Shown: one piece after another, positions 39,890 through 50,189 of the stretch
Layout of the letters: each line of letters starts with the position of its first letter
How positions within the stretch are numbered: position 1 is the stretch's first letter
NCBI GenBank assembly: GCA_037127315.1
Contig: JBBBDQ010000349.1
Span: 374,001-438,000 of the forward strand
Source of the DNA: Ascarosepion bandense
Lineage: Eukaryota; Mollusca; Cephalopoda; Sepiida; Sepiidae
DNA length: 64,000 nucleotides
Direction of reading: 5' to 3'
Position numbers and translations under genes: made by a program
Notes under the pieces: model-generated
The model's database searches: none
Seen by the model: the letters and a program-made list of their open reading frames with translations, nothing else
What the model was told of the DNA's origin: nothing

Positions 39890-40270
39890 CTAAAGGAAAC
39901 ATTTCCTACTGTTTTCTCGCCATGTTTAGAAACATGTACCAAGATGGAGACAAAATTCCAATTGAAAGAAAACTCTCAGGCAGTATTTAAAAAGAAAAGA
40001 AATATGTCGTTTTACTCTATTGAATTGATAGATATGGATTTAGATAGACTGGAGAAAACCGGTGTACTTGAAAAAGTTCAGTATAGCGAATGGGCGACAC
40101 CGACAGTATATGTAAAAAAGAAGTCAAAAGAAATTCGTGTTTGTGCTGATTTCTCGACTGGGTTAAACGCAGCACTTTGGGATTGCAGTTATCCCCTACC
40201 AACAGCAGAAGAAATTTTTGCGAAGCTAAACGGAGACAAAATATTTTCGAAAATAGACCTCAGTAACACT
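39890..40270 (+). pseudogene. Reverse transcriptase N-terminal part, truncated
   Basis: Frame 39944-40459, first 109 residues: DRLEKTGVLEKVQYSEWATP, then EIRVCADFSTGLNAAL, YPLPTAEEIFAKLNG, and KIFSKIDLSNT. These are the fingers and the first active-site block (usually S-K-I-D-L-x-x-A/G-Y) of Ty3/gypsy RT. The sequence breaks off right after the block, before the YxDD box; the frame then continues into unrelated text. Confidence 0.75.
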
Positions 40271-40274
40271 GGAA

Positions 40275-40915
40275 AAAATAAAAGAAGAAGAAACCAGAGA
40301 CAACTATATCTTACAAATAAAAGAAAAAATAGCCAAGAGAGACCAGTGAGTTCGCTGTGCAACTCAGTATTATTATATAGAGAACGTGTAGTGATCCCTT
40401 ACACACTACAAAAAACAGATACTGCAGGATTTCCACACTGGTCATCCGGGCAGCACTAGGATGAAAAGCTTAATACGAAGCTTTGTTTATTGGCCGAACA
40501 TGGACAGGGACATCGAGAATGCATTTGCAAAGTGTCAAGGCTGTGCCTTAGCTGCAAAGGCACCGCCGATAAAATGTAATCCCTGGCCAAAAACAGACCT
40601 ACCAGGGTCTAGGTTACACGTGGATTTAGCGGGTCCACTAAATGGATACTATTACATAACAGTCGTAGATAGTTTCTCAAAATGGCCGGAGATACACGGA
40701 TTTAGACACCCGACAACCCAAAGTACAAAGAATTTCCTACTAGAATTGTTCGCAAGTTTTGGTGTTGCAGACGCAATAGTATCAAACAATGGGAGTCAGT
40801 TTACGTCAAGACAGTTTAAGTGTTTCTGCAAGAAGTACACTGTATTTTTTTTTTTCATTCATATTGCCTGTAAAAAACTAATTAAAGTTTTACCCCTGCG
40901 GAGTAGAATTTAGGA
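40275..40915 (+). pseudogene. Integrase remnant of the Ty3/gypsy element
   Basis: Zinc-binding part FHTGHPG..(H) with FVYWPNMDRDIENAF and CQGCA gives the HHCC pattern across a frameshift near 40440. The catalytic core follows in the frame 40461-40913: LHVDLAGPL holds the first Asp, FGVADAIVSNNGSQFTS has Asn where the second Asp normally stands, and the third acidic residue is beyond the truncation. Catalytically dead. Confidence 0.8.
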
Positions 40916-40921
40916 GGTGGG

Positions 40922-41146
40922 TGTTATGGGGAAACACACCTATTCCCCAGATAATGGACTCTCTCTCCTATATTAATAAGAGTTAACAGGAAGTTAACTC
41001 GAGAAGTTCATAGGAATACTTTAGAGTTCTATTTGAGTTCAGAAGAACTACTAGGCAGTTGATATTAGTCTGTAGTTAGCCAAATACTAAGGAGTTAGTT
41101 TTCAGTAGAAGATTGTAACCTATAGTGCGAAAACTACTCCACAACA
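40922..41146 (+). repeat. 3' LTR
   Basis: 225 bp, TGTTATGGGGAAACACACC to CCACAACA. It lacks about 45-60 bp present in the 5' LTR (the AAGTTCCTAATATTTTGG region) and has a small extra segment GAAGTTAACTCGAGAAGTT. The two LTRs are clearly diverged, so the insertion is old. Confidence 0.85.
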
Positions 41147-41149
41147 CTA

Positions 41150-42301
41150 GGTCACGTTAATTAGGATAAACTACTATTTAGAGGGCACTGTCCCAAACCT
41201 TCGGCTTTGTGAACTGTGGGTAGAGGCATTGCTTCCTATATAGTGGCTTTTTCTAATGCAGATCTCTAAGCTTGGCGTGAGATGCCCACAGACGCAGGAG
41301 CTAAGGTGGGCAGGGAGTCGCCAGTTACCGGACAGATGCTCCAATGGTTGGCAACCATAAAGAACCATAAAGAACTTCAGTGTAAACTACATTTTTCGCT
41401 TTACCTTGCGGTGCTAGGGCAAAAATATCAATCTTACTCCCCACAAGTGAGCAGCCAACGTAAAGTTGACGGTGCGAGAAGCATGGTTCTGTAAGGTGCA
41501 ATCCCGACACTAGCAACATCTGCAAGCGTTGCTCATACTCCCAATTTGCATGTCAGCACGTGAAGCGTAGTTGACGGAAGGTGCGTAGTGGAAAGCTTGT
41601 CGTAACCAAAATGGTTATCCCTCGGTTAGCTAGCTACCCGACATCGGTTATTATTTTCAAGCATAGCACTCTGTTGCTGTGGATACAACGTAGGTGCTTA
41701 CCATCGTAATCCTAGCGGGCCGCTGTTCTGTTATTTCGGCAGCCCGCGAAGCTGAAGTTGAGGCACGGTTGCTTAAATTGCGAGCCCTCTGCTGTTCGGT
41801 AATTTCAGCCGCCCGTGAACGTTTCTTAGCAGCGGCGTCCGTTAAGCACCGAGACCGTCGCTGCTCTGTACTTTCAGCCGCCCGTAAACGTGCCTTAGCA
41901 ACGGCATCCATTAATCGCCGAGACTGTTGCTGCTCTGTACTTTCGGCAGCCCCGCAAACGTACCTTAGCAGCGGCGTCCCTTAAGCGCAGAGATCGTCGC
42001 TGCTCTGTACTTTCAGAAGGCCTTAAAGCGGCCCTATCAGCAGTACCTTGAGGGTTAAGTTCAGCCCGTATGGAGTCATCCATCCTAGAGCGCCTAAGTT
42101 TTTTACGGAATCAATCACTGGATAACTTAATGGAACGGCTATCATAAGTTTCAGTTGCCCTACGTTCTACTGAACGCAGTGCGTTTTGCGAAAATCGCAC
42201 AGCACTAACAGAGGGCCTTTCGTTGACCTTAGTGGCCCTCTTTGCCGATGCTGAAGCGTTTCGACGTCCAATAAAACATCTTTTTCTTTTTGGGTGGCAT
42301 G
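41150..42301 (-). pseudogene. Autonomous Helitron protein relic (N-terminal repeats plus helicase C-terminus)
   Basis: On the minus strand, from about 42300, a basic start (PKRKRCFIGRR) is followed by 23-residue repeats AAESTEQRRSRCLTDAAAK (about 41660-42080; 69-bp DNA period). At 41325-41525 RQLYVGCSLVGSKIDIF and LAPQGKAKNVVY follow. I know Ser/Glu/Gln-Arg repeats of this kind from the N-termini of animal Helitron proteins, and the second block fits the C-terminal helicase motif of Helitron Pif1-like helicases (Q-L-Y-V..S-R-V-G-S). The Rep domain and the rest of the helicase are deleted. Frameshifts and one stop remain. Confidence 0.6.
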
Positions 42302-42304
42302 GAT

Positions 42305-42720
42305 TTAAAAAGGAACGAACTCACAGAGATGTTTGTGCAATTACGTGGCCAACTTTGGTCATTTAGAAGGAATTACAGTGATATCAGTATGGCAAAATGT
42401 GCATATAAGCAACCTTGCAAGTTATAGACACGTACAGCACGATGCCAATCGCAAAAGTGCAGGATTAATGTTCCACAAAATGTTATAGTGAATATTAAGG
42501 CGATGGCCAATCAGACGGCTGTAATTTGAATAGATCAGTTTAGTAAAGTGTAATTCAATTGACGTGGCCAACTGGGCATTCGATTAGAACTCGTGAAGCT
42601 ACTTAATGTGTAAACACAGTTTCACGCAAAACCGTATGTGCGAATTACAATTTGTAAAATTAATGCGTGACAAACTTTGACATGGAAAACCTTAAAAATT
42701 AAGGTCGAATTTAAGTTACA
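42305..42720. other. Unassigned, possible Helitron 5' region
   Basis: Upstream (minus sense) of the Helitron protein relic. GTGGCCAACT occurs twice (about 42343 and 42563). No end structure seen. Confidence 0.3.
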
Positions 42721-42721
42721 T

Positions 42722-43557
42722 AGACTAAAAAGCAATAATTGTTTCCAGTCAAAGCGAAACCGTAGATTGACAAAAAAAATGAATGGATGTAAGTCTAATT
42801 TTGATTTCCGGTATCGATGTCAAATAAGTTTTCCATCGCAAACTAAATTTTAAAGGCGAAATAAGTTCCCTGAGTAAATGGTATCATGGTTGAGACTAAG
42901 AACTACAATTATACCTACTTAGAGCAAAACCCGAAGCGAAAACCAAAATAAAATGGCTGAAAACCTGATTTTGTTCAGACCTGATAGGATATCGGGGTAT
43001 TGATTTCCAATATCGGAGTCAAATAAGTCATCCAAAGATGAACTAACCTAAGTCAGTCCCTGAAAACTTATCGTACCCATCAGAAGTAAAATTGGAGAAA
43101 ATGAGTCATATTGATGGTTGAATATCGGTTTTTGATCAGATTCGATAGAATATCGGGGGTATTGAGAAGATCTACTAATGTCTGAGAGTAAAAACAATAA
43201 TTTTACCAAGTTAGAGCAAATTCTGCAGCAAGAACCACGATAAGAGGGCTGAAGTCCTGATCTTGATCAGACCTGATTAAATATCGGGATATCGGGGAAA
43301 AATCGAATAAAACAAATAAGCCCATAACCTAACCGGAAGAATACTTGGGTGAAGTTTGGTGGGAATAGTGTAAATATTGTGGATTTGTATTAAGGACATA
43401 CATACAGACAGACAGACACGCACAAACATATTGCCTATAATATATAAAGATGTAAGAAATCGAAAAAAATAAGTATCCCATGACCTGACCGGAAGCCTAA
43501 AGAATATTTGTGTGAAGTTTGGTGAGAATCAAATGAAAAGTGTGCATTTGTATAAAG

Positions 43558-43598
<41 letters not shown>

Positions 43599-43740
43599 CT
43601 TTCTTTTTATATATATATAGATATCAAGGGGAAATCGGAAAAAATAAGTAACCCATGACTTGTCCGGAAGCATAAAGAATATTTGTGTGAAGTTTGATGT
43701 GAATATATATGAATTGAATATGTGGATTGAAATCCGACAA
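42722..43740 (-). mobile_element. Helitron family fragments, repeated inner units
   Basis: Matches the interior of the 16649/60979 family (ACTAAAAAGCAATAATTG, TTTCCGGTATCGATGTC). Then at least two further partial units repeat AAGAATATTTGTGTGAAG (about 43498 and 43676), separated by (CA)n at 43560-43597. No 3' end is visible. Confidence 0.6.
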
Positions 43741-43744
43741 GATG

Positions 43745-44098
43745 AAAAAGAACTTAAAGAACAGGCAAATTATCTTTAACATGTTTCACGTTAACAAGTT
43801 TTTCAAAGATTCTTTTAAAAATCTGTGAAGAAGCATGTTTAATTGAAACATGTTTTATATAAAGCCGCTTTTTTACCTGTTCTTTACTTATTCTAATCAT
43901 GTATGTATGTGTGTGTTTGTTATTTTAGTTACATTCTGAGCCGCCATAAGTCACTAATCGAAAGTTATTCGCTGTAAATATCTATTTAAATAATTATAAA
44001 AAGCAACAAAATTCAGAAGGAGTAGATTTAGCGATAAAATAATAAAACTGATATTAATTCATTTAAGGAATTCTAAATTAACATTTTACATTCAGATT

Positions 44099-44177
<79 letters not shown>

Positions 44178-44740
44178 TTTTCGTTTTCATTCTATTTCAA
44201 ATATTTCTAAGCGAAATCAAAGCAATAATTGTGGACTTTTATCTTAACAAATCGATAAAAGAACCAATGGAAATATTTAAAGAAAAGGCGTGTCAATCAT
44301 CACTGGTTCGGTCTATTGCTTTTCTTCTAATTAGGCCAGTCTTATTAATAAGAGACAAGATTTACGAAGAGATGATTTTCCAGTGCAATGTTAGATTATT
44401 TGAACTTCGTCTCACATTAGACAGCCGCAATTATTTCCTACAAAACATTTTTATCTTCAAATTCTATTATTGATACTTGAAAGAATGTTGCAGGAAACGT
44501 CATTGAAAATATTCAATCTTTGAACATCTGTCAAAACATAATATAGGTTTTGTGTATGTCCCGTTGTATTTGAGTGTCTCTAATTCCTGAACCAGTAGAA
44601 AAAATGTATTATGCGAATAGGTATGTTTAACATTTCTAATGGCTATACTATGACAATCTCGTGGATTACGTTCGTGTGTTTTGTGTAGATTATATTTTGC
44701 ATTACTGTTAATGTTGGATTTTTTATTGTTATGTCATTTT
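43745..44740. other. Unassigned sequence with (CA)n/(TA)n
   Basis: (CA)n and (TA)n at 44102-44176. An 80-codon frame at 44231-44473 has no recognised domain. A loose inverted pair AAAGAACAGG/CCTGTTCTTT is at 43754 and 43883. Confidence 0.35.
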
Positions 44741-44744
44741 TCAT

Positions 44745-45790
44745 TATAAATCGATTTCTGCTATGGTCGCACTACCAACCAAGTCTGCGGGAAGACTTAA
44801 GGCAGGTCGTGGTGTGTTGTTATGGCTCCATTTCATGTATTTTCTATCTCCCATAACATCCCTAGCGTTAAATAGACAAAGTTCTCCTTAGTGTGTGGGC
44901 TGTACTTAACAAGACAATGTTTTGTATATTTCTTAAGCTGGGGTTTCCAGGGTTTCTTTCAATGTATTGTTTGTTTGTTTTTTTCCATTTCTTTATCATT
45001 CCAAGTGCACCTACTATCACTAGCACGACTCTTGTTTTCAATTTCCACTTTTTTATCTTTCAATTTCCAGGTTTTGTATTTTGACAATTTTTCGAATTTC
45101 TTGATTGCTATGATACAATCCGCTGGAGAAGCCATATCAATTAATAGGTAAGTTTTTCTTTTTGTTCTTTGACAATAATGTCGGGCCTATTTGCTTCAAT
45201 TTTCCTGTCTGTATAGATGGTGTAATCCTATACAATGGTGACATCATCTTTTTCTGTAATCGGTGTTGGGTGATGTTTATATCAGTGTTTTTTTTACATA
45301 TTGTCCATACTGTTTGTACATTGTCCCGTATGAATATTGCTCCACTCTATCGTGATGATTTTTATATTCATTTGGGGCAAGTACGGAACATCCCGAGATT
45401 AAATTATCTATTGTTTCTTGCTATTTATCAGAGAACCTGCATTTTGGATTCATATTATTATGTATAATATTTGCCTGAAAGTTCCTAGTGAAAAGACTTT
45501 GGTCCTGCGCTGCAAGAATAAAGCCTTTAGTCTCAGATATTAATCCAGATGCGCGTAACCATCGATGAGTATTAACTTTATGAACCTTGGATTTATCAGC
45601 AGGTTCTGGACATGGGCCATGCAGAGGTTTGTCTTGCCAGCGTTGTTTCATCTGTTCAAGAGCTTTATCCTTGGCTTTCTTTTTCATAATTTTTACCGCA
45701 GTAGTTAGTTCTTCACTTCTGTTTTGTTTTTCTACATAATCTAAGTTAGGGCGCTCTCCACCTTTGTGATAAATATGGACTATTCCTACC
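44745..45790 (-). pseudogene. R2-superclade LINE, 3' copy 1
   Basis: The minus frame 45421-46023 reads, from about 45740 down, LEQMKQRWQDKPLHGP, VNTHRWLRASGL, ETKGFILAAQDQSLFTRNFQ, NNMNPKCRFSDK. The second Cys of the C-x-x-C zinc motif is Ser. The rest of the endonuclease domain and the 3' UTR continue in broken frames to about 44745. Over 44745-45740 it parallels 47270-48270. The upstream frame comes from a different repeat at 45790-46160. Confidence 0.7.
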
Positions 45791-46160
45791 ACTATATTAA
45801 GTGGTAGTAGAAAGATCTCAGGGTTGCGGTTGTAGCGTGGTAGCAGTTGCCTCGCTGTAGCTGACTTTTTCACTGTCAGGGTGGAGGGCGCTCTCTGCTT
45901 CCGAGCAGAGAGCACTAACCCAGTCGTGGCTCCGCCGAAGGGTAGAATCATGACTGGGGAAAAATAGACATACATTTTTTGGCCGGGCCATATAGCTCGG
46001 AAAGCCCACTTGTAACTGACCATGTGTCACATGTTGCCCTTACTGGGAGGGACAACTAAATAATGCGGTTGTAGCGTGGTGCGTCGCATTGACTGTTCAG
46101 CTCAATACCAAGTCAGTTGAGTACTTCCGGTAGCGAACCGGAAGTGTGCTATTACTTAGA
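45790..46160 (-). repeat. Palindrome-rich G+C element, relative of the core at 22600-22990
   Basis: Shares with 22600-22990, in opposite orientation, GGCCATATAG, the CTTCGGCGGAGCCACGA-type hairpin, GCTCTCTGCT/AGCAGAGAGC and ACTTCCGGTA..CCGGAAGTGTG. Here it abuts the LINE fragment and is not flanked by PLE-type termini, so it is probably a separate element. Confidence 0.55.
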
Positions 46161-46164
46161 CACT

Positions 46165-46435
46165 ACGTCTTATTACTTTACTAAACCATTGTCACTGTAC
46201 TATACTAACAACTCTGTGGTACATATTAATTTCCGGTAATATATTTCATTTCCGTTCTTTGTAATTATTTATTCAACTATATCTGTTACACACAACATAA
46301 CAATCTACTAAATGTAAGTCTTCTTCTTCTTCTTCTTAATATTATTATTATTACTATTACTATTATTATTTATTCCTTTGGATTTCTGACCGAGTTCCAA
46401 CTAGAGAACTATGTTCAGAAAGCATTTTTATAAAA
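46165..46435. other. Unassigned with (TTC)n/(ATT)n
   Basis: Short trinucleotide runs at about 46320-46370; otherwise nothing recognised. Confidence 0.4.
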
Positions 46436-46439
46436 TCAA

Positions 46440-47000
46440 ACAAAAAACACACACCCTTTTACTGTAAAACCAATAAATTGTAAACGCAAATTCTACTCCA
46501 TCAGATTCTTTTCTCGCACTTCCCGCCTGTGAAATTCCCTTCCATTAACTTGCTTTCCCGACAGCTACAATCTCCAAGAATTTAAATGTAAAGTCAATTC
46601 TCATCTCTTATCTTACTAACCTGCGCCCTCTCTCACATGCTCTTTTCGCCGTTCACTCCATTCTTATGAGTATTCTCATCTTTCTCTTACCCTCTTCCTG
46701 ACACCCTCTATAACCTATCACTCTTTCTTAGAACTTTCCTCCTATGTAAACCCCTGCAAAACAGTGGCAATAAAATGCCTTGCTTGGGGCGATATGATTA
46801 TAAAAAAAAAATTTCTATACTATTATAATGTTGATATAAATGGGGGATCAATTCTACATCACAATCAATATATAAACTGATCCCTCACTTTATGGCCACA
46901 TTCATCCTTTTCTTACCCACTTCCAGACACCCTCTATAACCTGTCACTCTTTCTCATAACTTTCTATGTAACCCCCTGCAAAACAGTAGCAGTAAAATGC
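46440..47000 (+). mobile_element. Jockey-like LINE 3' end, with palindromic insert
   Basis: 46440-46620 encodes the block FFSRTSRLWNSLP-like, NLQEFKCKVNSHLLS-like in broken frame; the 3' UTR runs to GGGGCGATATGATT plus A-run at 46800. After a palindromic mini-repeat (46830-46899) a second tail copy follows (46900-47000, CACCCTCTATAACCTGTCAC). The same composite is found inverted at 59344-59790. Confidence 0.7.
46830..46899. repeat. Palindromic mini-repeat (MITE-like)
   Basis: ATAAATGGGGGATCAATTCTA is mirrored by TATAAACTGATCCCTCACTTTAT, with core CAATCAATATA. Same family as 1547, 54890 and 59480. Confidence 0.7.
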
Positions 47001-47403
47001 CTAGAAATGTGTCATATTTTCTATTGCAGATATTGTTCCAATTTATCACCCAGCGTATTTTACATTCAGTGAGCGATAACACTGCGCAACCTGATACAAG
47101 ACTGTCAATTGTTTTTGGATATTTATCACAGAATTTTTATTTCAGGTTAAAAAAAATCTTTCAGTATATGTGAATGGAGATTTCTAGTTAAACAGCTTTG
47201 GTCCTGTCCAGCAAAATTAAACCATGCACTACGTAATGCCTGATGCTTATTACTATTTTCATTATGTTGTCATTTTTCATCATATTTCGATTTCTGCTAT
47301 GGTCGCACTTCCTACCAAGTCTGCGAGAAGACCTAAGGCAGGTCGTTGTTTGTCGTTATGGCTCCATTTCATGTTTTTTCTATCTCCCCTATCATCCCTA
47401 GCG

Positions 47404-48405
47404 TTACATAGACAAAGTTCTTCTTAGTATGTGGGCTGTACTTAACAAGACAATTTTTTGTATACCTCTTAAGCTGGGGTTTCCAGGGATTCTTTCAATG
47501 TGTTGTTTTGTTCCATTTTTTATCATTCCAAGTGCACCTACTATCACTGGCACAACTCTTGTTTTCAATTTCCACATTTTTTCTATTTCAATTTCCAGGT
47601 CTTTATATTTTGACAGTTTTTCAAATTCCTTGATTGCTATGTTACAATCCGCTGGACAAGCCATATCAATTAATAGACAAGTTTTCTCCTTCTGGTTTTT
47701 AACAATAATGTCTGGCCTGTTTGCTTCAATTTTTCTGTCTGTGTGGATGGTGTAATCCCATAGAATGGTTACATCTTCTATTTCTGTAACCGGTGCTGGG
47801 TGATGTTCATACCAGTGTTTGCCTACAGCTTTTCCATAATGTTTGCATATTGCCCAATGTAAATATTGCCCAACTCTATCGTGGCGATTTTTATATTCAT
47901 TTGGGGCAAGCACAGAACAGCCTGAGATTAGGTGGTCTATTGTTTCTTGGTGTTTATCACAAAACCTGCATTTTGGATCCATATTATTATGCATAATATT
48001 TGCCTGAAAGTTTCTCGTGAAAAGACTTTGGTCTTGTGCTGCAAGAATAAAGCCTTCAGTTTCGGACTTTAATCCAGATGCACGTAACCATCGATGAGTA
48101 TTAACTTTGTCAACATTGGATTTATTGGCACGTACTGGATATTGGCCATGCAGAGGTTTGTCTTGCCAGCGCTGTTTCATCTGTTCAAGAGCTTTATCTT
48201 TGGCTTTCATTTTCATATTCTTTGCCGCAATAGTCGGCTCTTGGCTTCCGTTCTGCTTTTCTACAGAATCTACTAACTGTAAATCTTGTTTGAATTTACT
48301 TCCGTTCTGCTTTTCTACAGAATCTACTAACTGTAAATCTTGTTTGAATTTTATTATTGAATATTTTTTCTTCCTTTCTTCATGTTGCCTTACTAATCGT
48401 ATCAT
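47404..48405 (-). CDS. R2-superclade LINE zinc motif and restriction-like endonuclease (partial)
   Basis: An open frame of 333 codons continuing the RT after a frameshift (26-bp overlap). Residues 19-36 and 37-54 are an exact 18-residue duplication (54 bp in DNA). CRFC..H..C at 146-163 forms a CCHC motif. RPDIIV at 230-235 and CLLIDMACPAD at 243-253 give the P-D..D motif of the restriction-like endonuclease; EFEKLSKYKDLEIE from 260 supplies the Lys-rich helix. All recognisable catalytic positions are present. The stop at 47404 looks natural because the 3' UTR follows. Confidence 0.8.
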   Translation of the reverse strand: MIRLVRQHEERKKKYSIIKFKQDLQLVDSVEKQNGSKFKQDLQLVDSVEKQNGSQEPTIAAKNMKMKAKDKALEQMKQRWQDKPLHGQYPVRANKSNVDKVNTHRWLRASGLKSETEGFILAAQDQSLFTRNFQANIMHNNMDPKCRFCDKHQETIDHLISGCSVLAPNEYKNRHDRVGQYLHWAICKHYGKAVGKHWYEHHPAPVTEIEDVTILWDYTIHTDRKIEANRPDIIVKNQKEKTCLLIDMACPADCNIAIKEFEKLSKYKDLEIEIEKMWKLKTRVVPVIVGALGMIKNGTKQHIERIPGNPSLRGIQKIVLLSTAHILRRTLSM

Positions 48406-49438
48406 GCCAATCCTTTGTTGTTTCTATGTATGTTAGTAAGCCAATAGTTGTTGTCTTGTATGACAATTCCAGCTGAATAAGACCTCTTCCACCTTCTTTA
48501 CGGGGTATGTATAGACGGTCTACATCAGCCTTTGGATGATGCATCTTATGCTTAGAAAGAAGCTTTCTTGTTTTAGCATCCATTCGCCTGATGTCGTTTA
48601 GAGTCCAGTTTAAGATGTTAAAGCTATATTGGACAACTGGGATTGCAAGGCTATTAATGGCCATAACTCTGTTCTGTGAATTTAATTCAGTTTTTAATAT
48701 CATTCGTAGCCTTCTATAGTACTCTTTACGCACTATTTCTTTCATTTTTTTATGGTGAATGTTTTCGCTCTCATTTACACCTAGGTATTTATAAGCTTCT
48801 TCTGGTTTCAATTCTTTTATTGTTACAGCAGGGTCTAGGCTAATTGAGGATGTTTCTTGTATTGATCCACGTAAAACTGTAGCTTTAGCACATTTATTCA
48901 AATTAAATTTCATTCCAATGTCTTCGCTGAAGCATTTTACAGTTTGCAGAAGACCTTCCAGTTCATTATCATTCTTAGCATATAACTTTAAGTCATCCAT
49001 GTAAAATAGATGGCTTATTTTCTTTTGTCCTATTTTATAACCACATTCTGTCTTATTAAGTTGACTGATTAGTGCTATTAATGATATGCAGAATAGTAAG
49101 GGAGATAAAGAATCACCTTGAAATATACCTCTTTTGATGTTTATTTCATCAGACTTATAGGTTCCATTTATATGATTGAGGAGGTAAAGGGTTGTTTTCC
49201 ATATAGACATGCACTGTTTGATGAAATTGATGATGACGGGCGATATCTTGTATATATTTAAAGTCTTTAAAATCCAGTCATGTGGCACACTATCGAATGC
49301 TTTTCGATAGTCTATCCAGGCTGTACTAAGATTTTTCTTTGTACTGTAGCAGTTTTCCAGGATCATTTTGTTAATCAGCAATTGGTCTTTACAACCATAA
49401 CAGCCACGTTTGCACCCTTTTTGTTCAAGCGGTATCAT
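48380..49438 (-). CDS. R2-superclade LINE reverse transcriptase (partial)
   Basis: An open frame of 352 codons. DYRKAFDSVPH at residues 43-53 holds the first catalytic Asp. FQGDSLSPLLF at 106-116 is the template-grip block. FYMDDLKLY at 145-153 is the YxDD box with both Asp. A C-terminal segment LYIPRKEGGRGLIQLE near residue 310 is the thumb block typical of this LINE group. It lacks the N-terminal DNA-binding part and the first RT blocks; the Met at the start is incidental. It ends by frameshift at about 48385, from which the next frame continues the protein. The RT core looks intact, but truncation makes the copy immobile. Confidence 0.8.
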   Translation of the reverse strand: MIPLEQKGCKRGCYGCKDQLLINKMILENCYSTKKNLSTAWIDYRKAFDSVPHDWILKTLNIYKISPVIINFIKQCMSIWKTTLYLLNHINGTYKSDEINIKRGIFQGDSLSPLLFCISLIALISQLNKTECGYKIGQKKISHLFYMDDLKLYAKNDNELEGLLQTVKCFSEDIGMKFNLNKCAKATVLRGSIQETSSISLDPAVTIKELKPEEAYKYLGVNESENIHHKKMKEIVRKEYYRRLRMILKTELNSQNRVMAINSLAIPVVQYSFNILNWTLNDIRRMDAKTRKLLSKHKMHHPKADVDRLYIPRKEGGRGLIQLELSYKTTTIGLLTYIETTKDWHDTISKAT

Positions 49439-49464
49439 GTCATTTTTTCTAAGAATAAATATGT

Positions 49465-49496
49465 CTTATTTATTATTATTATTATTATTATTTGTC

Positions 49497-49533
<37 letters not shown>

Positions 49534-49537
49534 TGTC

Positions 49538-49592
<55 letters not shown>
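49465..49592. repeat. (TTA)n microsatellite with TTTGTC interruptions
   Basis: Three TTA blocks separated by TTTGTCTTTATT. Read on the minus strand it is a (TAA)n tail directly after the 3' end of the LINE copy at 49600. Confidence 0.9.
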
Positions 49593-49599
49593 TCTAAGT

Positions 49600-49975
49600 T
49601 ATTTTTCATCACAATTCGATTTCTGCTATGGTCGCATTACCTCAAAGTTTACAGAAGGACCTAAGGCAGGTCGTGGCGTGTTGTTATGGCACCATTTCAT
49701 GTTTTTTCTATCTCCCCTATCATCCCTAGCGATACATTGACAAAGTTCTCTTTAGTGTGTGGGATGTACTTAAAAAGACAGGTTTCTGTATATCTCTTAA
49801 GCTGGGGTTTCCAGGTATTCTTTCAATATGTTGTGTTGTTCCATTTTTTATCATTCCAAGTGCACCTATTATCACTGGCACAACTCTTGTTTTCAATTTC
49901 CACATTTTTTTTCTATTTCAATTTCCAGGTCTTTATATTTTGACAGTTTTTCGAATTCCTTGGTTGGTATGTTGC
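49600..49975 (-). mobile_element. R2-superclade LINE, 3' copy 3 (short)
   Basis: The 3' UTR and last codons of the endonuclease frame, parallel to 47270-47640. It is followed on the minus strand by (TAA)n, a plausible 3' tail. Confidence 0.75.
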
Positions 49976-50189
49976 AATTATAATATTACAATTGTATATA
50001 TATTATAATATTATGTTATTATTAAGGAATGTCTGCATGTATTGTGTTATGTGTGATACGTGTTGAAAATAGACATATCAGTGTATGTTGGATTAAAGTT
50101 TTATTACAGAGATTTTCTTTACACAAGACTTCTGGCAAATCTGTAAGAGTGTATATTTTAAATACTTAGTCCCTCCAGTATTTGTTTAT

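Larger units (their letters stand above)
37846..41146 (+). mobile_element. Ty3/gypsy LTR retrotransposon, internally deleted
   Basis: The LTRs at 37846-38114 and 40922-41146 bound a 2.8-kb interior with Gag, protease, RT start and integrase remnants in Ty3/gypsy order (integrase after RT). AATTGGCGACGAATATC after the 5' LTR is at the primer-binding position and AGGAGGTGGG before the 3' LTR is the polypurine tract. Flanks are TTAGG and CTAGG, consistent with a 5-bp duplication with one change. Most of RT and RNase H and the end of integrase are gone. Stops abound, so it cannot move by itself. Confidence 0.85.
47270..49438 (-). mobile_element. R2-superclade LINE, 5'-truncated, best preserved copy
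   Basis: About 2.2 kb with RT, zinc motif and restriction-like endonuclease in that order, then a 3' UTR to about 47270. The order RT, CCHC, RLE defines the R2 superclade (R2, R4/Dong, HERO, NeSL); I do not commit to one clade. The 5' end is cut at 49438, next to a (TTA)n tract. Members often insert at specific sites, but no rRNA target is visible here. Confidence 0.8.

Noticed and set aside
41694..41984. 96-codon plus-strand frame rich in Ala, Arg and Ser
   Set aside because: It is the complement of the Helitron N-terminal repeats, whose minus-strand reading makes better sense.
48107..48436. 109-codon plus-strand frame
   Set aside because: Antisense shadow of the R2-superclade endonuclease frame.
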